Origin: Mycoplasmatota bacterium
GTDB taxonomy: Bacteria > Bacillota_I > Bacilli_A > Izemoplasmatales > Izemoplasmataceae
Direction: 5' to 3'
DNA length: 57,980 bases
NCBI GenBank assembly: GCA_030595255.1
Contig: JAUVDP010000003.1
Location: 1 to 57,980, forward strand
The notes beneath the pieces were generated by a model. It made no database searches, was not told the origin of the DNA, and worked only from the letters and a program-made list of their open reading frames with translations. The first letter of the stretch is position 1. The number at the start of each line of letters is the position of its first letter. This document shows, piece after piece, positions 41,235 to 49,474 of the stretch. Position numbers and translations under genes: made by a program.

Positions 41235-41589
41235 CTTTATACCTCTTTTCATATTCTTTTTTATATTTGAATGCTAAATTTATATATGTTTTTGGGGTTT
41301 CTTCTGTTTTCTTAACAAACCCATTTAGCAATATTATTTTCCGCCCTTTAATATAGAAGAAAAAAACTCTTGCTATATTTGTAGATTGCTTAACCCTAAG
41401 TTCAAACATACTACCTCTGTTGTCCTTTATTGGCTTAGAATGTGGTTCTCTTAATAGGTTTCCAAACTCTTCTAATAACCCAATTTCTTTAAGTATCTTT
41501 GCTTTTAATTTTACATCATTAATTGAATCTAAAAACTCTTCTACAGGGATTTCTCCTTTATTATTATTAAAAAATTCTATCTCCCACAT
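41224..41589 (-). CDS. higB: HigB/RelE-family mRNA interferase toxin (phage-derived Gp49-like)
   Basis: 121 residues from the ATG at 41589 with AAGGGGAG upstream; an earlier in-frame TTG (41631) lies within the promoter and is rejected. The fold markers are WEIEFFNNNKGEIPVEEFLDS, LREPHSKPIKDNRGSMFELRV and ARVFFFYIKGRKIILLNGFVKKTEETP, the phage Gp49/HigB pattern of RelE-like RNases. The C-terminal KKT-x-ETP segment is strongly conserved in the family. It cleaves ribosome-bound mRNA when free of HigA. First gene of higBA. Confidence 0.88.
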   Translation of the reverse strand: MWEIEFFNNNKGEIPVEEFLDSINDVKLKAKILKEIGLLEEFGNLLREPHSKPIKDNRGSMFELRVKQSTNIARVFFFYIKGRKIILLNGFVKKTEETPKTYINLAFKYKKEYEKRYKDEK

Positions 41590-41601
41590 ATAACTCCCCT
41601 T

Positions 41602-41631
41602 AAGGTTATCAAATTTGATAACCTTTGTCAA
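41602..41631 (-). promoter_or_regulatory. higBA promoter/operator palindrome
   Basis: A 24-bp perfect palindrome at 41602-41625 (half AAGGTTATCAAA) lies immediately downstream of TTGACA (41626-41631, minus strand). With a 17-bp spacer the -10 would be TAACCT at 41603-41608, so the palindrome would fill the promoter core and HigA binding would exclude polymerase. Confidence 0.65.
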
Positions 41632-41752
41632 TTGTCTTTTGATATGTATACATTAATTATATTCACTTAAATATTATAATACTCCTAATCTTCTAAATAT
41701 ACTTCATCATAATGACAAAAACTAGTAAGTGGTTCTTGTTAATATCTAAAAA

Positions 41753-41779
41753 AAAAGACTGAAAATTTTTCAGTCTTTT
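41753..41779 (-). terminator. terminator of FMN-binding-like lipoprotein gene
   Basis: A 13-bp stem AAAAGACTGAAAA/TTTTCAGTCTTTT followed by TTTTT on the minus strand; it overlaps the stop codon at 41778. Confidence 0.85.
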
Positions 41780-42407
41780 AATTATAGTTTTCTTCGTGAT
41801 ATGTAAGTAAAGTTTTTACAATTCTAATAATGTTATTAGTAGAAACACTACTAGAAGCATAGTCATCAATCATATCTTGTTCATCAATATTTGTAGTATT
41901 TTGAATACCGTGATAATCATCATTTGTAAACACACTAATTCCTTCAAAGTCAGTAAGTGTTTTACCTACTATCCAAGGGAAGAAGTCTGTTTCAAAATCA
42001 TCTAAAGTTTTGTTGTTTGTAGGAATTGGATCACTGTCTCCCCACATACCTCCTCTGTAATGCCCTTCAGGGTCTAACTCGAAAGATAAATAACTAATAT
42101 CGTTTGTATATTTGTTAATTTCAACATAAGCAACTTGCCAATAGTTTACGTTAGCATCACGACAAGTACAAGACAAGTATGATATTTGATACTTCACATA
42201 ATTTGTAGTTTCAAATTCAAATAAGAGATAAGCATCCTTTTCAGATTCAGCTCCATGTCCATCAACATGTAAAAATTTAATAATGCTGTCTGATGTAACT
42301 CCACCTGATTCACCTGTAACACATTCAGGTCCTACACATACATCATCACAAGCAGATAATGTAAATACAATTATTAATACTGAAAAAACTAGTAATATTC
42401 TTTTCAT
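41778..42407 (-). CDS. lipoprotein with FMN-binding-like C-terminus
   Basis: 209 residues. Signal and lipobox: MKRILLVFSVLIIVFTLSAC, Cys 20. The mature part has a C-rich start (DDVCVGPEC), a mid-region with a CTC pair, then GMWGDSDPIP and FPWIVGKTLTDFEGISVF. The end DDYASSSVSTNNIIRIVKTLL aligns with the FMN_bind ending D-x-(I/V)-(S/A)-G-A-T-x-S/T, whose Thr/Ser is flavinylated by ApbE; here the box is S-S-S-V-S-T. I infer a surface flavoprotein but cannot exclude a non-flavin relative. It lies two transcription units from apbE on the same strand. Confidence 0.6.
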   Translation of the reverse strand: MKRILLVFSVLIIVFTLSACDDVCVGPECVTGESGGVTSDSIIKFLHVDGHGAESEKDAYLLFEFETTNYVKYQISYLSCTCRDANVNYWQVAYVEINKYTNDISYLSFELDPEGHYRGGMWGDSDPIPTNNKTLDDFETDFFPWIVGKTLTDFEGISVFTNDDYHGIQNTTNIDEQDMIDDYASSSVSTNNIIRIVKTLLTYHEENYN

Positions 42408-42495
42408 AGTATCCTCCTTAAGAAATCAATATTCCTCTTTTAGTATAAAAGACTTTTTATTTTAAAGCAATACAAAAATTAAAAATAATGAACGG

Positions 42496-43317
42496 TTATT
42501 TTACGGGTACAAAATCTTCAATAAGTTTTAATATATTATCAATTACAGTAGAATCCAATTGAGATATACTACTGTAGCCACTATCATCTAAATTAGAGAG
42601 AGAATTATGTAATTCAGTAAATGTAACTAGGTCGTATACGATATAATTTTCTAAAATGGTCAATTCAGTATTAACAGATATTAAATTAATCATATAACTA
42701 CTTCTAATAGAAGAATTATCATCATTAATTATATCAAATCTTATCTCAGATATCTTCCTACTCATGTCTAATTCACCATAAAATATATATGTTAATTCAG
42801 TGTTTTCATCGTAATAAGAGTTATAAAAAGTATCTCCAAAATAATAAGATCCATCACCTAAAACTTTATATTCACCATCATATTCGAAGAATCCGCCAAG
42901 AACAAATACGTTATCATATTCTAAATAAGTGAGTACATCTTTGATATATCCGCTTCGAATACATCCGTCAGCATATAAGAAAATAGTCTTGTCTTTATCG
43001 AATAATCTAAGGATTTCTTGTTCATTAATTATTTGGTCTGGAGTAAATATATATGTATCATTTCTATTGAATGCACGGTAATCTAAATAGTCAAAAAAGG
43101 GAATAACTTCAAATGAGTAAATAAACCCACTTAAAAATCTAGATTCAAAATTTCTTAAATCTATATATTGAACATCATCACGAAACATGTAATCATCTAG
43201 ATTTTCCATAGTAATTAAATCATCACTTTTTATCTCGATAATCTCTTCGTTATTTTGTACACAACCGAACATAAAAATAGTTTGTATAAGAACTATTTTA
43301 AGCAATAATTTTCTCAT
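42496..43317 (-). CDS. degenerate rhodanese-like lipoprotein
   Basis: 273 residues, a paralogue of the rhodanese/FMN-binding lipoprotein at 55350. The lipobox is MFGC (Cys 19). Shared blocks are YIDLRNFESRFLSGFI and VIPFFDYLDY. The active-site loop reads YADGCIRSGYIK where the paralogue has MCGSGTRAQYV: the catalytic Cys position is Ala, and a Cys sits three residues later. The C-terminal half keeps the domain length but lacks a good flavinylation box (GYSSIS). It is probably not a working sulfurtransferase; a binding or decoy role is possible. It points away from the hydrogenase operon. Confidence 0.72.
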   Translation of the reverse strand: MRKLLLKIVLIQTIFMFGCVQNNEEIIEIKSDDLITMENLDDYMFRDDVQYIDLRNFESRFLSGFIYSFEVIPFFDYLDYRAFNRNDTYIFTPDQIINEQEILRLFDKDKTIFLYADGCIRSGYIKDVLTYLEYDNVFVLGGFFEYDGEYKVLGDGSYYFGDTFYNSYYDENTELTYIFYGELDMSRKISEIRFDIINDDNSSIRSSYMINLISVNTELTILENYIVYDLVTFTELHNSLSNLDDSGYSSISQLDSTVIDNILKLIEDFVPVK

Positions 43318-43414
43318 ATAAATCCCTCCTTTTAGCCATTTTCATTATATCATGTATACTCTCTTTATTATATATATATTTATTATTTATATTTATGAAA
43401 TAAATGTATAATTT

Positions 43415-43446
43415 TTGTTTATTTTTTAAACTGTTTTTGTTATAAT
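43415..43446 (+). promoter_or_regulatory. promoter region of hydrogenase-Rnf operon
   Basis: TATAAT at 43441-43446 lies 35 bp before GAGGTG and the first ATG. Upstream, TTGTTTA-N5-TAAACTG (43415-43433) is an imperfect inverted repeat somewhat like Rex (NADH-sensing) operators; no good -35 is seen (TTTATT at 17 bp). The Rex suggestion is weak. Confidence 0.35.
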
Positions 43447-43487
43447 AATGTCGGTAAGTTTTTTAAATACGAAATGAGGTGAACAGA

Positions 43488-43841
43488 ATGACAACAGAGT
43501 CTTTAAACGTTAATAAGTTATTCGAAAAATGGATTTTAGATGCAGATACTAAAATGGATGAAATAGATCTAGTTTTAAAGATTAAAGAGTATTTAGTATC
43601 TCAACACCCAGAGATATGTGGTAAATGTACACCATGTAGAGATGGGGTTGTCAGAATGGAGACATTACTTGATATGTATGTTGATGGTACAGCAACTCTT
43701 AAAACACTTAAAGAGTTGGAATCTCTTGTTTATAATTTAAGAGCTAGTAGATGTAGTGTTGGTTTAGATATTGGAAAGAACATAGAGGTTGTACTTGAAA
43801 ACAATTATCACGTACTATATAAACCTGTTAAGAAGTATTAA
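43488..43841 (+). CDS. stand-alone NuoF-type [4Fe-4S] domain protein
   Basis: 117 residues from the ATG at 43488 (GAGGTG upstream). It consists only of the C-terminal Fe-S domain of NuoF/HydB: HPEICGKCTPCRDGVVRMETLL then LRASRCSVGLDIGKNI, with the C-x2-C-x2-C...C ligands of cluster N3. The FMN/NADH-binding Rossmann and SLBB parts of NuoF are absent. It lies 11 bp ahead of hydA, so it probably serves as an electron-transfer subunit of the hydrogenase without an NADH site. I know no standard name for such a stub. Confidence 0.82.
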   Translation: MTTESLNVNKLFEKWILDADTKMDEIDLVLKIKEYLVSQHPEICGKCTPCRDGVVRMETLLDMYVDGTATLKTLKELESLVYNLRASRCSVGLDIGKNIEVVLENNYHVLYKPVKKY

Positions 43842-43852
43842 GGAGGAAGAAC

Positions 43853-45622
43853 ATGGCAACTATCACAATTAATGATATACCTGTAAAGGTAAAGAATGGC
43901 ATAACTATCCTTAAGGCTTGTGAAAGCATTGGAGTTAAGATTCCTACATTATGTTTTATAGAGGAAATTAATGAAATAGGCTTTTGTAGAATTTGTGTGG
44001 TCGAAGTTGAAGGTGAACAAGATTTAGTTTCATCTTGTAACACAGAAATTACTAACGGGATGGTAGTAAAGACAGATTCAAAACTAGTATTAGACAGTCG
44101 TGCTAATACTTTAAAATTGCTTGCAAGTAAACATAAATTCAACTGTTGGACATGTCCAAAAGATGGAGAGTGTGAGTTCTACGATTTACTTAAAACTTAC
44201 GATGTAGTGTTCGATCAATTTGGTCCTGGAATTGGAAGAGGTACTGAGGTTATTCCTGGGTCTGGAATTTCAATGGATCAATCAAAATGTATTTTATGTA
44301 AAAGATGTGTCGCAGTTTGTAAAGAAGTTGTAACTGCTAAAGTTTTAAAATTCAGAGATGATGATGGTATGAATCCTTTTGTTTCACCAACTGTCGGATT
44401 AGCATTTGATGAAACTGGATGTCTCTTTTGTGGTGAATGCGTAAAAGTTTGTCCTACTGGAACTCTTCATGAAACTGATCATGCTAGAAAAGTAGAAGCA
44501 ATGCTTAGAGATCCAAGCAAATTTGTTATTATTCAAGCAGCTCCTTCTATAAGAGCATCTATTGGTGAAGAATTCGGATATGTAGTTGGTACACCAGTTA
44601 AAGAAATTGAAGGTAAAATGTATAAAGCATTTAAGTTACTTGGCTTTGATAATATTACTGATGTAAACTGGGCCGCAGACTTAACTGTTATGGAAGAAGG
44701 AACTGAACTTATTGATAGACTACAAAATGGTGGTAAACTTCCAATGTTTACATCATGTTGTCCTTCATGGGTTAGATATACTGAATTATATAAACCTGAG
44801 TATATCGAAAACCTATCTTCAGCTAAATCTCCACATATGATGCAAGGATCGTTAATAAAACATTATTACGCTCCTAAATATTTAAAGAAAGATCCTAGAG
44901 AAGTATTTGTTGTTTCAGTAATGCCTTGTACTTCTAAGAAATATGAAATAGAACGCCCTGAAATGGAAAGTGATGGAGTACGTGACGTTGATGCTGTTCT
45001 TACAGTAAGAGAACTTGCTAAAATGATTAAGCGTAAAGGAATCGACTTTAGACACTTAGAAGATTATGTTCCAGTTAGCCCATTAGCTAAGTTTACTGGC
45101 GCAGGAACAATCTTTGGAGCAAGTGGTGGAGTTATGGAAGCATCACTCCGAACTGTTTCAGAAATACTTACAAAAGAACCTTTAGAACCAATTGATTATA
45201 AATTTATTATGGGTTCTACCCTTGAATATTCAAAAGGTGTAATTAAAGAAGCCACAGTTACTATCGCAGGTAACAAATTAAATATCGCAGTAGTAAACGG
45301 TGGAGTTGCTTTAAAAGAAATGTATAGAAGAATTGACGAAGGTAAAAAACAATATCATTTCATAGAATTCATGGCTTGTTCAGGAGGATGTGTAAATGGT
45401 GGAGGAATGCCTATCGTTTATGATTTACCTGCACATGAAGTAATTGTAAAAAGATCTGATGCGTTATATACACAAGATCAACAAGATTTACCACTTAGAA
45501 AATCTCATGAGAATGAAACAGTACTAAAAGCTTACGAAGAGTTTTTAGATAAACCTGGTAGTGAAGTATCACATAAACATTGTCATACTACATATTCTCA
45601 AAAAGAATATAGAAACGAATAG
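43853..45622 (+). CDS. hydA: [FeFe] hydrogenase, catalytic subunit
   Basis: 589 residues. In order: a [2Fe-2S] ferredoxin domain (CFIEEINEIGFCRIC...SSC), the His-Cys cluster NCWTCPKDGEC, and two [4Fe-4S] motifs (CILCKRCVAVCKE, CLFCGECVKVCPT). The H-cluster motifs follow: TSCCPSW (300-306, second Cys is the proton relay), MPCTSKKYE (357-365) and MACSGGCVNGGG (507-518), then the C-terminal small-subunit helix. All H-cluster Cys are intact, so it should evolve or oxidise H2. This is the M3-type group A layout found in bifurcating HydABC, but only a NuoF stub precedes it and rnfC follows 10 bp on. Maturases HydEFG are not in the window. Confidence 0.96.
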   Translation: MATITINDIPVKVKNGITILKACESIGVKIPTLCFIEEINEIGFCRICVVEVEGEQDLVSSCNTEITNGMVVKTDSKLVLDSRANTLKLLASKHKFNCWTCPKDGECEFYDLLKTYDVVFDQFGPGIGRGTEVIPGSGISMDQSKCILCKRCVAVCKEVVTAKVLKFRDDDGMNPFVSPTVGLAFDETGCLFCGECVKVCPTGTLHETDHARKVEAMLRDPSKFVIIQAAPSIRASIGEEFGYVVGTPVKEIEGKMYKAFKLLGFDNITDVNWAADLTVMEEGTELIDRLQNGGKLPMFTSCCPSWVRYTELYKPEYIENLSSAKSPHMMQGSLIKHYYAPKYLKKDPREVFVVSVMPCTSKKYEIERPEMESDGVRDVDAVLTVRELAKMIKRKGIDFRHLEDYVPVSPLAKFTGAGTIFGASGGVMEASLRTVSEILTKEPLEPIDYKFIMGSTLEYSKGVIKEATVTIAGNKLNIAVVNGGVALKEMYRRIDEGKKQYHFIEFMACSGGCVNGGGMPIVYDLPAHEVIVKRSDALYTQDQQDLPLRKSHENETVLKAYEEFLDKPGSEVSHKHCHTTYSQKEYRNE

Positions 45623-45632
45623 AGGTGATTAC

Positions 45633-46892
45633 ATGATAACTGAATACAGAAAATACATAGATCCAAGTAAAGTCTATATTCCATTAACTGATTTAGACCA
45701 TAAAATGGCTAATGTTAAAGTTGAAATTGGAGATAGAGTGCTTATTGGAGATATGGTCGCAGAAAAATTTAAAGGCAAAATAAAATCACCAGTACTTTCA
45801 ACTGTGAGTGGGAAAGTATTAGAGTTTAAAGATATGATAGATAGATACGGTAAAATAGTAGATCATATCGTAATTGAAAATGATAGATTATATGAAAAGA
45901 AACAATTTAAAACGTATGAACCAGTTCATACTAAAGAAATTAAAAAAGATACCATTAGTATTGGTATAGCACCCGCAGAAGTTAGAAATGTAATAAATGA
46001 ACTTGGATTAAGAAATGTTTCAGTAGATGGAATGTATACTGAATTAGCATTTGATTCAAGTATTAAATATGTTGTAGTTAACGCAATATTTATTAATGAA
46101 CCATTTATATCAACTGATTATGAGTTCTTAAAAGAACATAGTAATGAGATTGCTGATGGAGTTGACTTAATAAGTAGAGCTGGTAATTCAGAAAAAACTA
46201 TAATCTTAGTAGATAAATTTATGCCAGAAGATGCATTAGAAGAATTAGGAAAAGCAATAGTTGAAAGAGATATTGAAGTAATAACTATTGATTCTAAAAA
46301 AGTTGATGCAAGAGATTATAAAGTAATTAAAAAATTAGTTAAAGAACAATTAAGTATTAACTTATTAGACAACGGTGTTGTTTATACAACTGTTAGTGCT
46401 GCTAAAATGGTTCATGACGCAGTTAGATTAGGAATACCTGCAGTTACTAGGAAAATAGCAATAACTGGTGACGCACTAAAAATTAATGCTGTTTATGAAG
46501 TTAGAATTGGTACTAGATTTATTGATTTAGTTGAAGACCTAGGTGGATATAATGAAATCAAAAATATGAACCTACATATCGGATCATTCTTAACAGGTAT
46601 TCAACTTGATAATGATGACTTCGCTATAACTCAATCAGTTGATTCAATTAATGTAGCGGAATATAGAGGCGTTGATGAAGATGTATGTATTAAATGTGGA
46701 GACTGTAATGATATATGTCCCGCAGGAATACTACCTCAAAATATTATGGATGCTGAACTTAGAAATGTAAATTATAGAATAGTTGATCTATTTACTCATG
46801 AATGTGTTGAATGTGGACTTTGTACTTATGTATGTCCTTCTAAAATAAATGTACTTGAATGGGTACGACGTGCTAAACGTCGTGTCGGATAG
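45633..46892 (+). CDS. rnfC: RnfC, atypical: glycine-rich NADH/FMN loop missing
   Basis: 419 residues from the ATG at 45633 (AGAGGTGA; an upstream in-frame start inside hydA is rejected). The N-terminal barrel-sandwich domain has VKVEIGDRVLIGDMVA and SPVLSTVSGKVLEF. The middle should contain GxGGAxFPT, the NADH/FMN loop of RnfC/NuoF, but reads ELGLRNVSVDGMYTEL; the usual N-x-x-E-C-E-P box reads NAIFINEP. SLBB-like and Fe-S parts are normal: CIKCGDCNDICPAG and CVECGLCTYVCPS hold two [4Fe-4S] clusters. It is a membrane-associated subunit, second functional block of the hydrogenase operon. The loss suggests electrons enter from a partner other than NADH. Confidence 0.88.
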   Translation: MITEYRKYIDPSKVYIPLTDLDHKMANVKVEIGDRVLIGDMVAEKFKGKIKSPVLSTVSGKVLEFKDMIDRYGKIVDHIVIENDRLYEKKQFKTYEPVHTKEIKKDTISIGIAPAEVRNVINELGLRNVSVDGMYTELAFDSSIKYVVVNAIFINEPFISTDYEFLKEHSNEIADGVDLISRAGNSEKTIILVDKFMPEDALEELGKAIVERDIEVITIDSKKVDARDYKVIKKLVKEQLSINLLDNGVVYTTVSAAKMVHDAVRLGIPAVTRKIAITGDALKINAVYEVRIGTRFIDLVEDLGGYNEIKNMNLHIGSFLTGIQLDNDDFAITQSVDSINVAEYRGVDEDVCIKCGDCNDICPAGILPQNIMDAELRNVNYRIVDLFTHECVECGLCTYVCPSKINVLEWVRRAKRRVG

Positions 46893-46901
46893 GGGGCCAT
46901 C

Positions 46902-47993
46902 ATGAACTTTATAACTAAAAAAGCACCTATCGTAAATAATAGCCAACGTACATTTAAAAGATCAATCACATTACATTTCGCATTAATAGTAGTATCAATA
47001 GGTTCGATAGTTCTTAAAGCAATATCAGATGTTAATGATCCGATAGACTTAGCATTTAAAGCATTTTTAATGTTAGTTACTGGAGCATTAGTATCTGTGA
47101 TTATTGAAGTATTTTATGCAATATCAGATAAATCAACAAATAAGTTTGAATCATATAAAAGATTTGTAGATCCTATTAATACTGGATTAATAATCGCATT
47201 ATTACTCCCAGCTATTACACCGCTTTATGTTTTAATACTAGCTGTGTTTGTTGGAGTATATGCTGGTAAAATAGTCTTTGGTGGATATGGGTACTATATC
47301 TTTAACCCTGCACTAGTTGGTGTCTTATTTGCTCAAATATCATTTGAGACACAACTTGCAGTATCAGGTACACCACTTCAATTACTTAAAGATGCAATTG
47401 AAGGACAATCTTATACATTTGATTTAACTAATTTACTTATAGGTAATTATGATTCAATTGCTATTGGTAGTACTAGTGTAATACTACTAGGAATTGTATT
47501 CATATATTTATTAGTAACTAAAGTTATTGATTTTAGAATCTCAGGAACATTCTTAATTACAATTCTTCTATTAACTTTAGGAATTGGATTTGTAAATTAT
47601 TATGTTTCAGGAGATCTATCAGGAATTCATAACTATATGATAGTAAACATGGTTACAGGACTTACAATGTTTGGAGCAGTATTCTTAATAAGTGAACCTG
47701 TATCTAGTCCTACATCAAGAGAAACTAAAATTATATACGCAGTTGTTATAGCTGTCTTAATGATGTTAGTAAGAGTTCTTGGTAAACAAGTTGAAGGATT
47801 AGTATTTGCTATATTATTTGGTAATATGATTACACCATTTATTAATAGAACTGTTAGAAGAAGTGATAGAAAAGCACTTATTAAAACATTAATCTATTCA
47901 TTTGTGTTTATCGTATTTAGTGCGATATCACTTGGATTCATCCTTCAAGGTAGAGTTATTGATGTATTTGCCTCAGTAGGAGGTGTGTTCTAA
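46902..47993 (+). CDS. rnfD: RnfD, flavinylated membrane subunit
   Basis: 363 residues, about nine or ten membrane helices, the NqrB/RnfD family. YYIFNPALVGVLFAQISF is the conserved central helix. VSGTPLQLLKDA at about residue 158 matches the flavinylation box (T in SGTPL), where ApbE attaches FMN on the outer side. FISEPVSSPTSRETKI near 265 is also conserved. It conducts electrons and ions through the membrane with RnfG. Overlaps the rnfG start by one base. Confidence 0.93.
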   Translation: MNFITKKAPIVNNSQRTFKRSITLHFALIVVSIGSIVLKAISDVNDPIDLAFKAFLMLVTGALVSVIIEVFYAISDKSTNKFESYKRFVDPINTGLIIALLLPAITPLYVLILAVFVGVYAGKIVFGGYGYYIFNPALVGVLFAQISFETQLAVSGTPLQLLKDAIEGQSYTFDLTNLLIGNYDSIAIGSTSVILLGIVFIYLLVTKVIDFRISGTFLITILLLTLGIGFVNYYVSGDLSGIHNYMIVNMVTGLTMFGAVFLISEPVSSPTSRETKIIYAVVIAVLMMLVRVLGKQVEGLVFAILFGNMITPFINRTVRRSDRKALIKTLIYSFVFIVFSAISLGFILQGRVIDVFASVGGVF

Positions 47994-49474
47994 TGAAACA
48001 TATTAAAATTATATTTACATTAACACTTGTAGTTTTAACAGCAAGTGTAATGGTATTCTTTGTAGAAGCATTAACTACACCTATTATTGATGAATACAAT
48101 ATAGAGCAAGCTAATGCAGCTAAATTTGAAGTTTTACCAGGTTTAGTAGCTAATGATTTAAAAGATTTAAATCCAACACTCTCTGATTTTAGTAATACAT
48201 CTATTGAAGAGTTATTAATAATTGATGGTAAAGGGTATATTTATACCGCAGAGTTTTCTGGATATCAATCAAAAATTAGATATATAATTGGGATCGATTT
48301 AAATGGAACTTTAACTGGATTTAAAGTTTTAGTTCAAGGTGAAACTCCGGGTTATGGAGATACTATTAGTGATGAAGAATATCGTCTTCAATTTGAAGGG
48401 CTATCTACAACTGACGCTTTAAATGGAGATATTGATGATGTTGCTGGATTATCTGGTGCACCTATTACAATGGGAGCATTTAGAGATTCTTTAAAAGCGG
48501 TTATGGAATTCCATCAGTCTAATTATGAAGGTGTTGTAATTGAATCACCTGAAGAAAAATTAGAAAGATGGAGAGATGAAATCACTGTGGTTGACGCAAT
48601 ATTTACTGATGTATCAGCTGATTATACAATGGATGATACAGTTATAAAAATGGAAATAGCAAATGACGGAACAGATGATGTCGCAGTAGTTTATACAGTT
48701 CAATTTAGTGGATTTGTTACTACTGGATATGTTGAATATTTGATTTCGTTTGACTTAGATACAAATGATATTATTGGACTTAGAGTTACACATAATGATG
48801 AGTCTTCTGGTATTGGAACAATCTTATCAGATATTACATTTACTCCTCAGTTTGATGATATGTTACAAGCTGATGCATTAAGTGGAGATATCGATGAAGT
48901 TGCTGGTGGATCTGCACCTATTACATATAGTGCATTTATAGCTTCTCTTGAAGAAGTAATATTATTCCATCAAGCTATTTATCAAGTAGCAGCAAGAGCT
49001 GATAATATTGAAGTAGTAAACGCAGACTTATTACTCGCATTCCCTACTGGTATAACTTTTACAAGTGTATATACAGATTACGCATATAATGAATTTATTG
49101 GAAATATTTATGAAGTATATGACGGAAGTAGTGTATTACTTGGATATGTATATTATGTACAGTTAGAAGGTAGAGATGATGATATTAATTTCGTACTTGG
49201 AATTGATGTTGATGGTAATACTGAATTAATAGAAATCTTATTCGCAGCTGAAACATGGAATGAAGCTGAAACACATGGAACATATGATGGAAATAGTGGA
49301 GAATTCCCTGATACAGTATGGATTGATAATTTTGAAGGTGTATCAATACTTGATTTAATATTAGATCCTGTGGATGATATTGCTGGAGTTTCTACTACTA
49401 CAGGTAGTATGTTAGAAGCAATAGAAGAAGTATTACAGTATCATTTATTTGAATTAGTAGGAGGTGCAAACTAA
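47993..49474 (+). CDS. rnfG: RnfG with three tandem FMN-binding repeats
   Basis: 493 residues, more than twice the usual RnfG length (about 180-220). One N-terminal membrane helix is followed by three FMN_bind repeats on the outer side. Their flavinylation-type boxes are VAGLSGAPITMGAF (about 150-163), VAGGSAPITYSAF (about 303-315) and IAGVSTTTGSML (about 463-474). Each follows a D-(D/E)-(V/I)-A-G start and precedes a helix ending (F/Y)H. The canonical box is SGAT-x-T/S; the first repeat keeps SGA-x-x-T best. Up to three covalent FMN could form a flavin wire. Spacing to rnfD and rnfE is one base of overlap each. Confidence 0.9.
   Translation: MKHIKIIFTLTLVVLTASVMVFFVEALTTPIIDEYNIEQANAAKFEVLPGLVANDLKDLNPTLSDFSNTSIEELLIIDGKGYIYTAEFSGYQSKIRYIIGIDLNGTLTGFKVLVQGETPGYGDTISDEEYRLQFEGLSTTDALNGDIDDVAGLSGAPITMGAFRDSLKAVMEFHQSNYEGVVIESPEEKLERWRDEITVVDAIFTDVSADYTMDDTVIKMEIANDGTDDVAVVYTVQFSGFVTTGYVEYLISFDLDTNDIIGLRVTHNDESSGIGTILSDITFTPQFDDMLQADALSGDIDEVAGGSAPITYSAFIASLEEVILFHQAIYQVAARADNIEVVNADLLLAFPTGITFTSVYTDYAYNEFIGNIYEVYDGSSVLLGYVYYVQLEGRDDDINFVLGIDVDGNTELIEILFAAETWNEAETHGTYDGNSGEFPDTVWIDNFEGVSILDLILDPVDDIAGVSTTTGSMLEAIEEVLQYHLFELVGGAN

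Noticed and set aside
41590-41631. TTG-start extension of HigB
   Set aside because: The extension is the promoter palindrome and -35 hexamer read as protein; AAGGGGAG plus ATG at 41589 is the better start.
43415-43433. Firm Rex operator for the hydrogenase-Rnf operon
   Set aside because: Only one arm fits the consensus well and the region is nearly all A/T, so chance matches are likely; kept only as a weak note.
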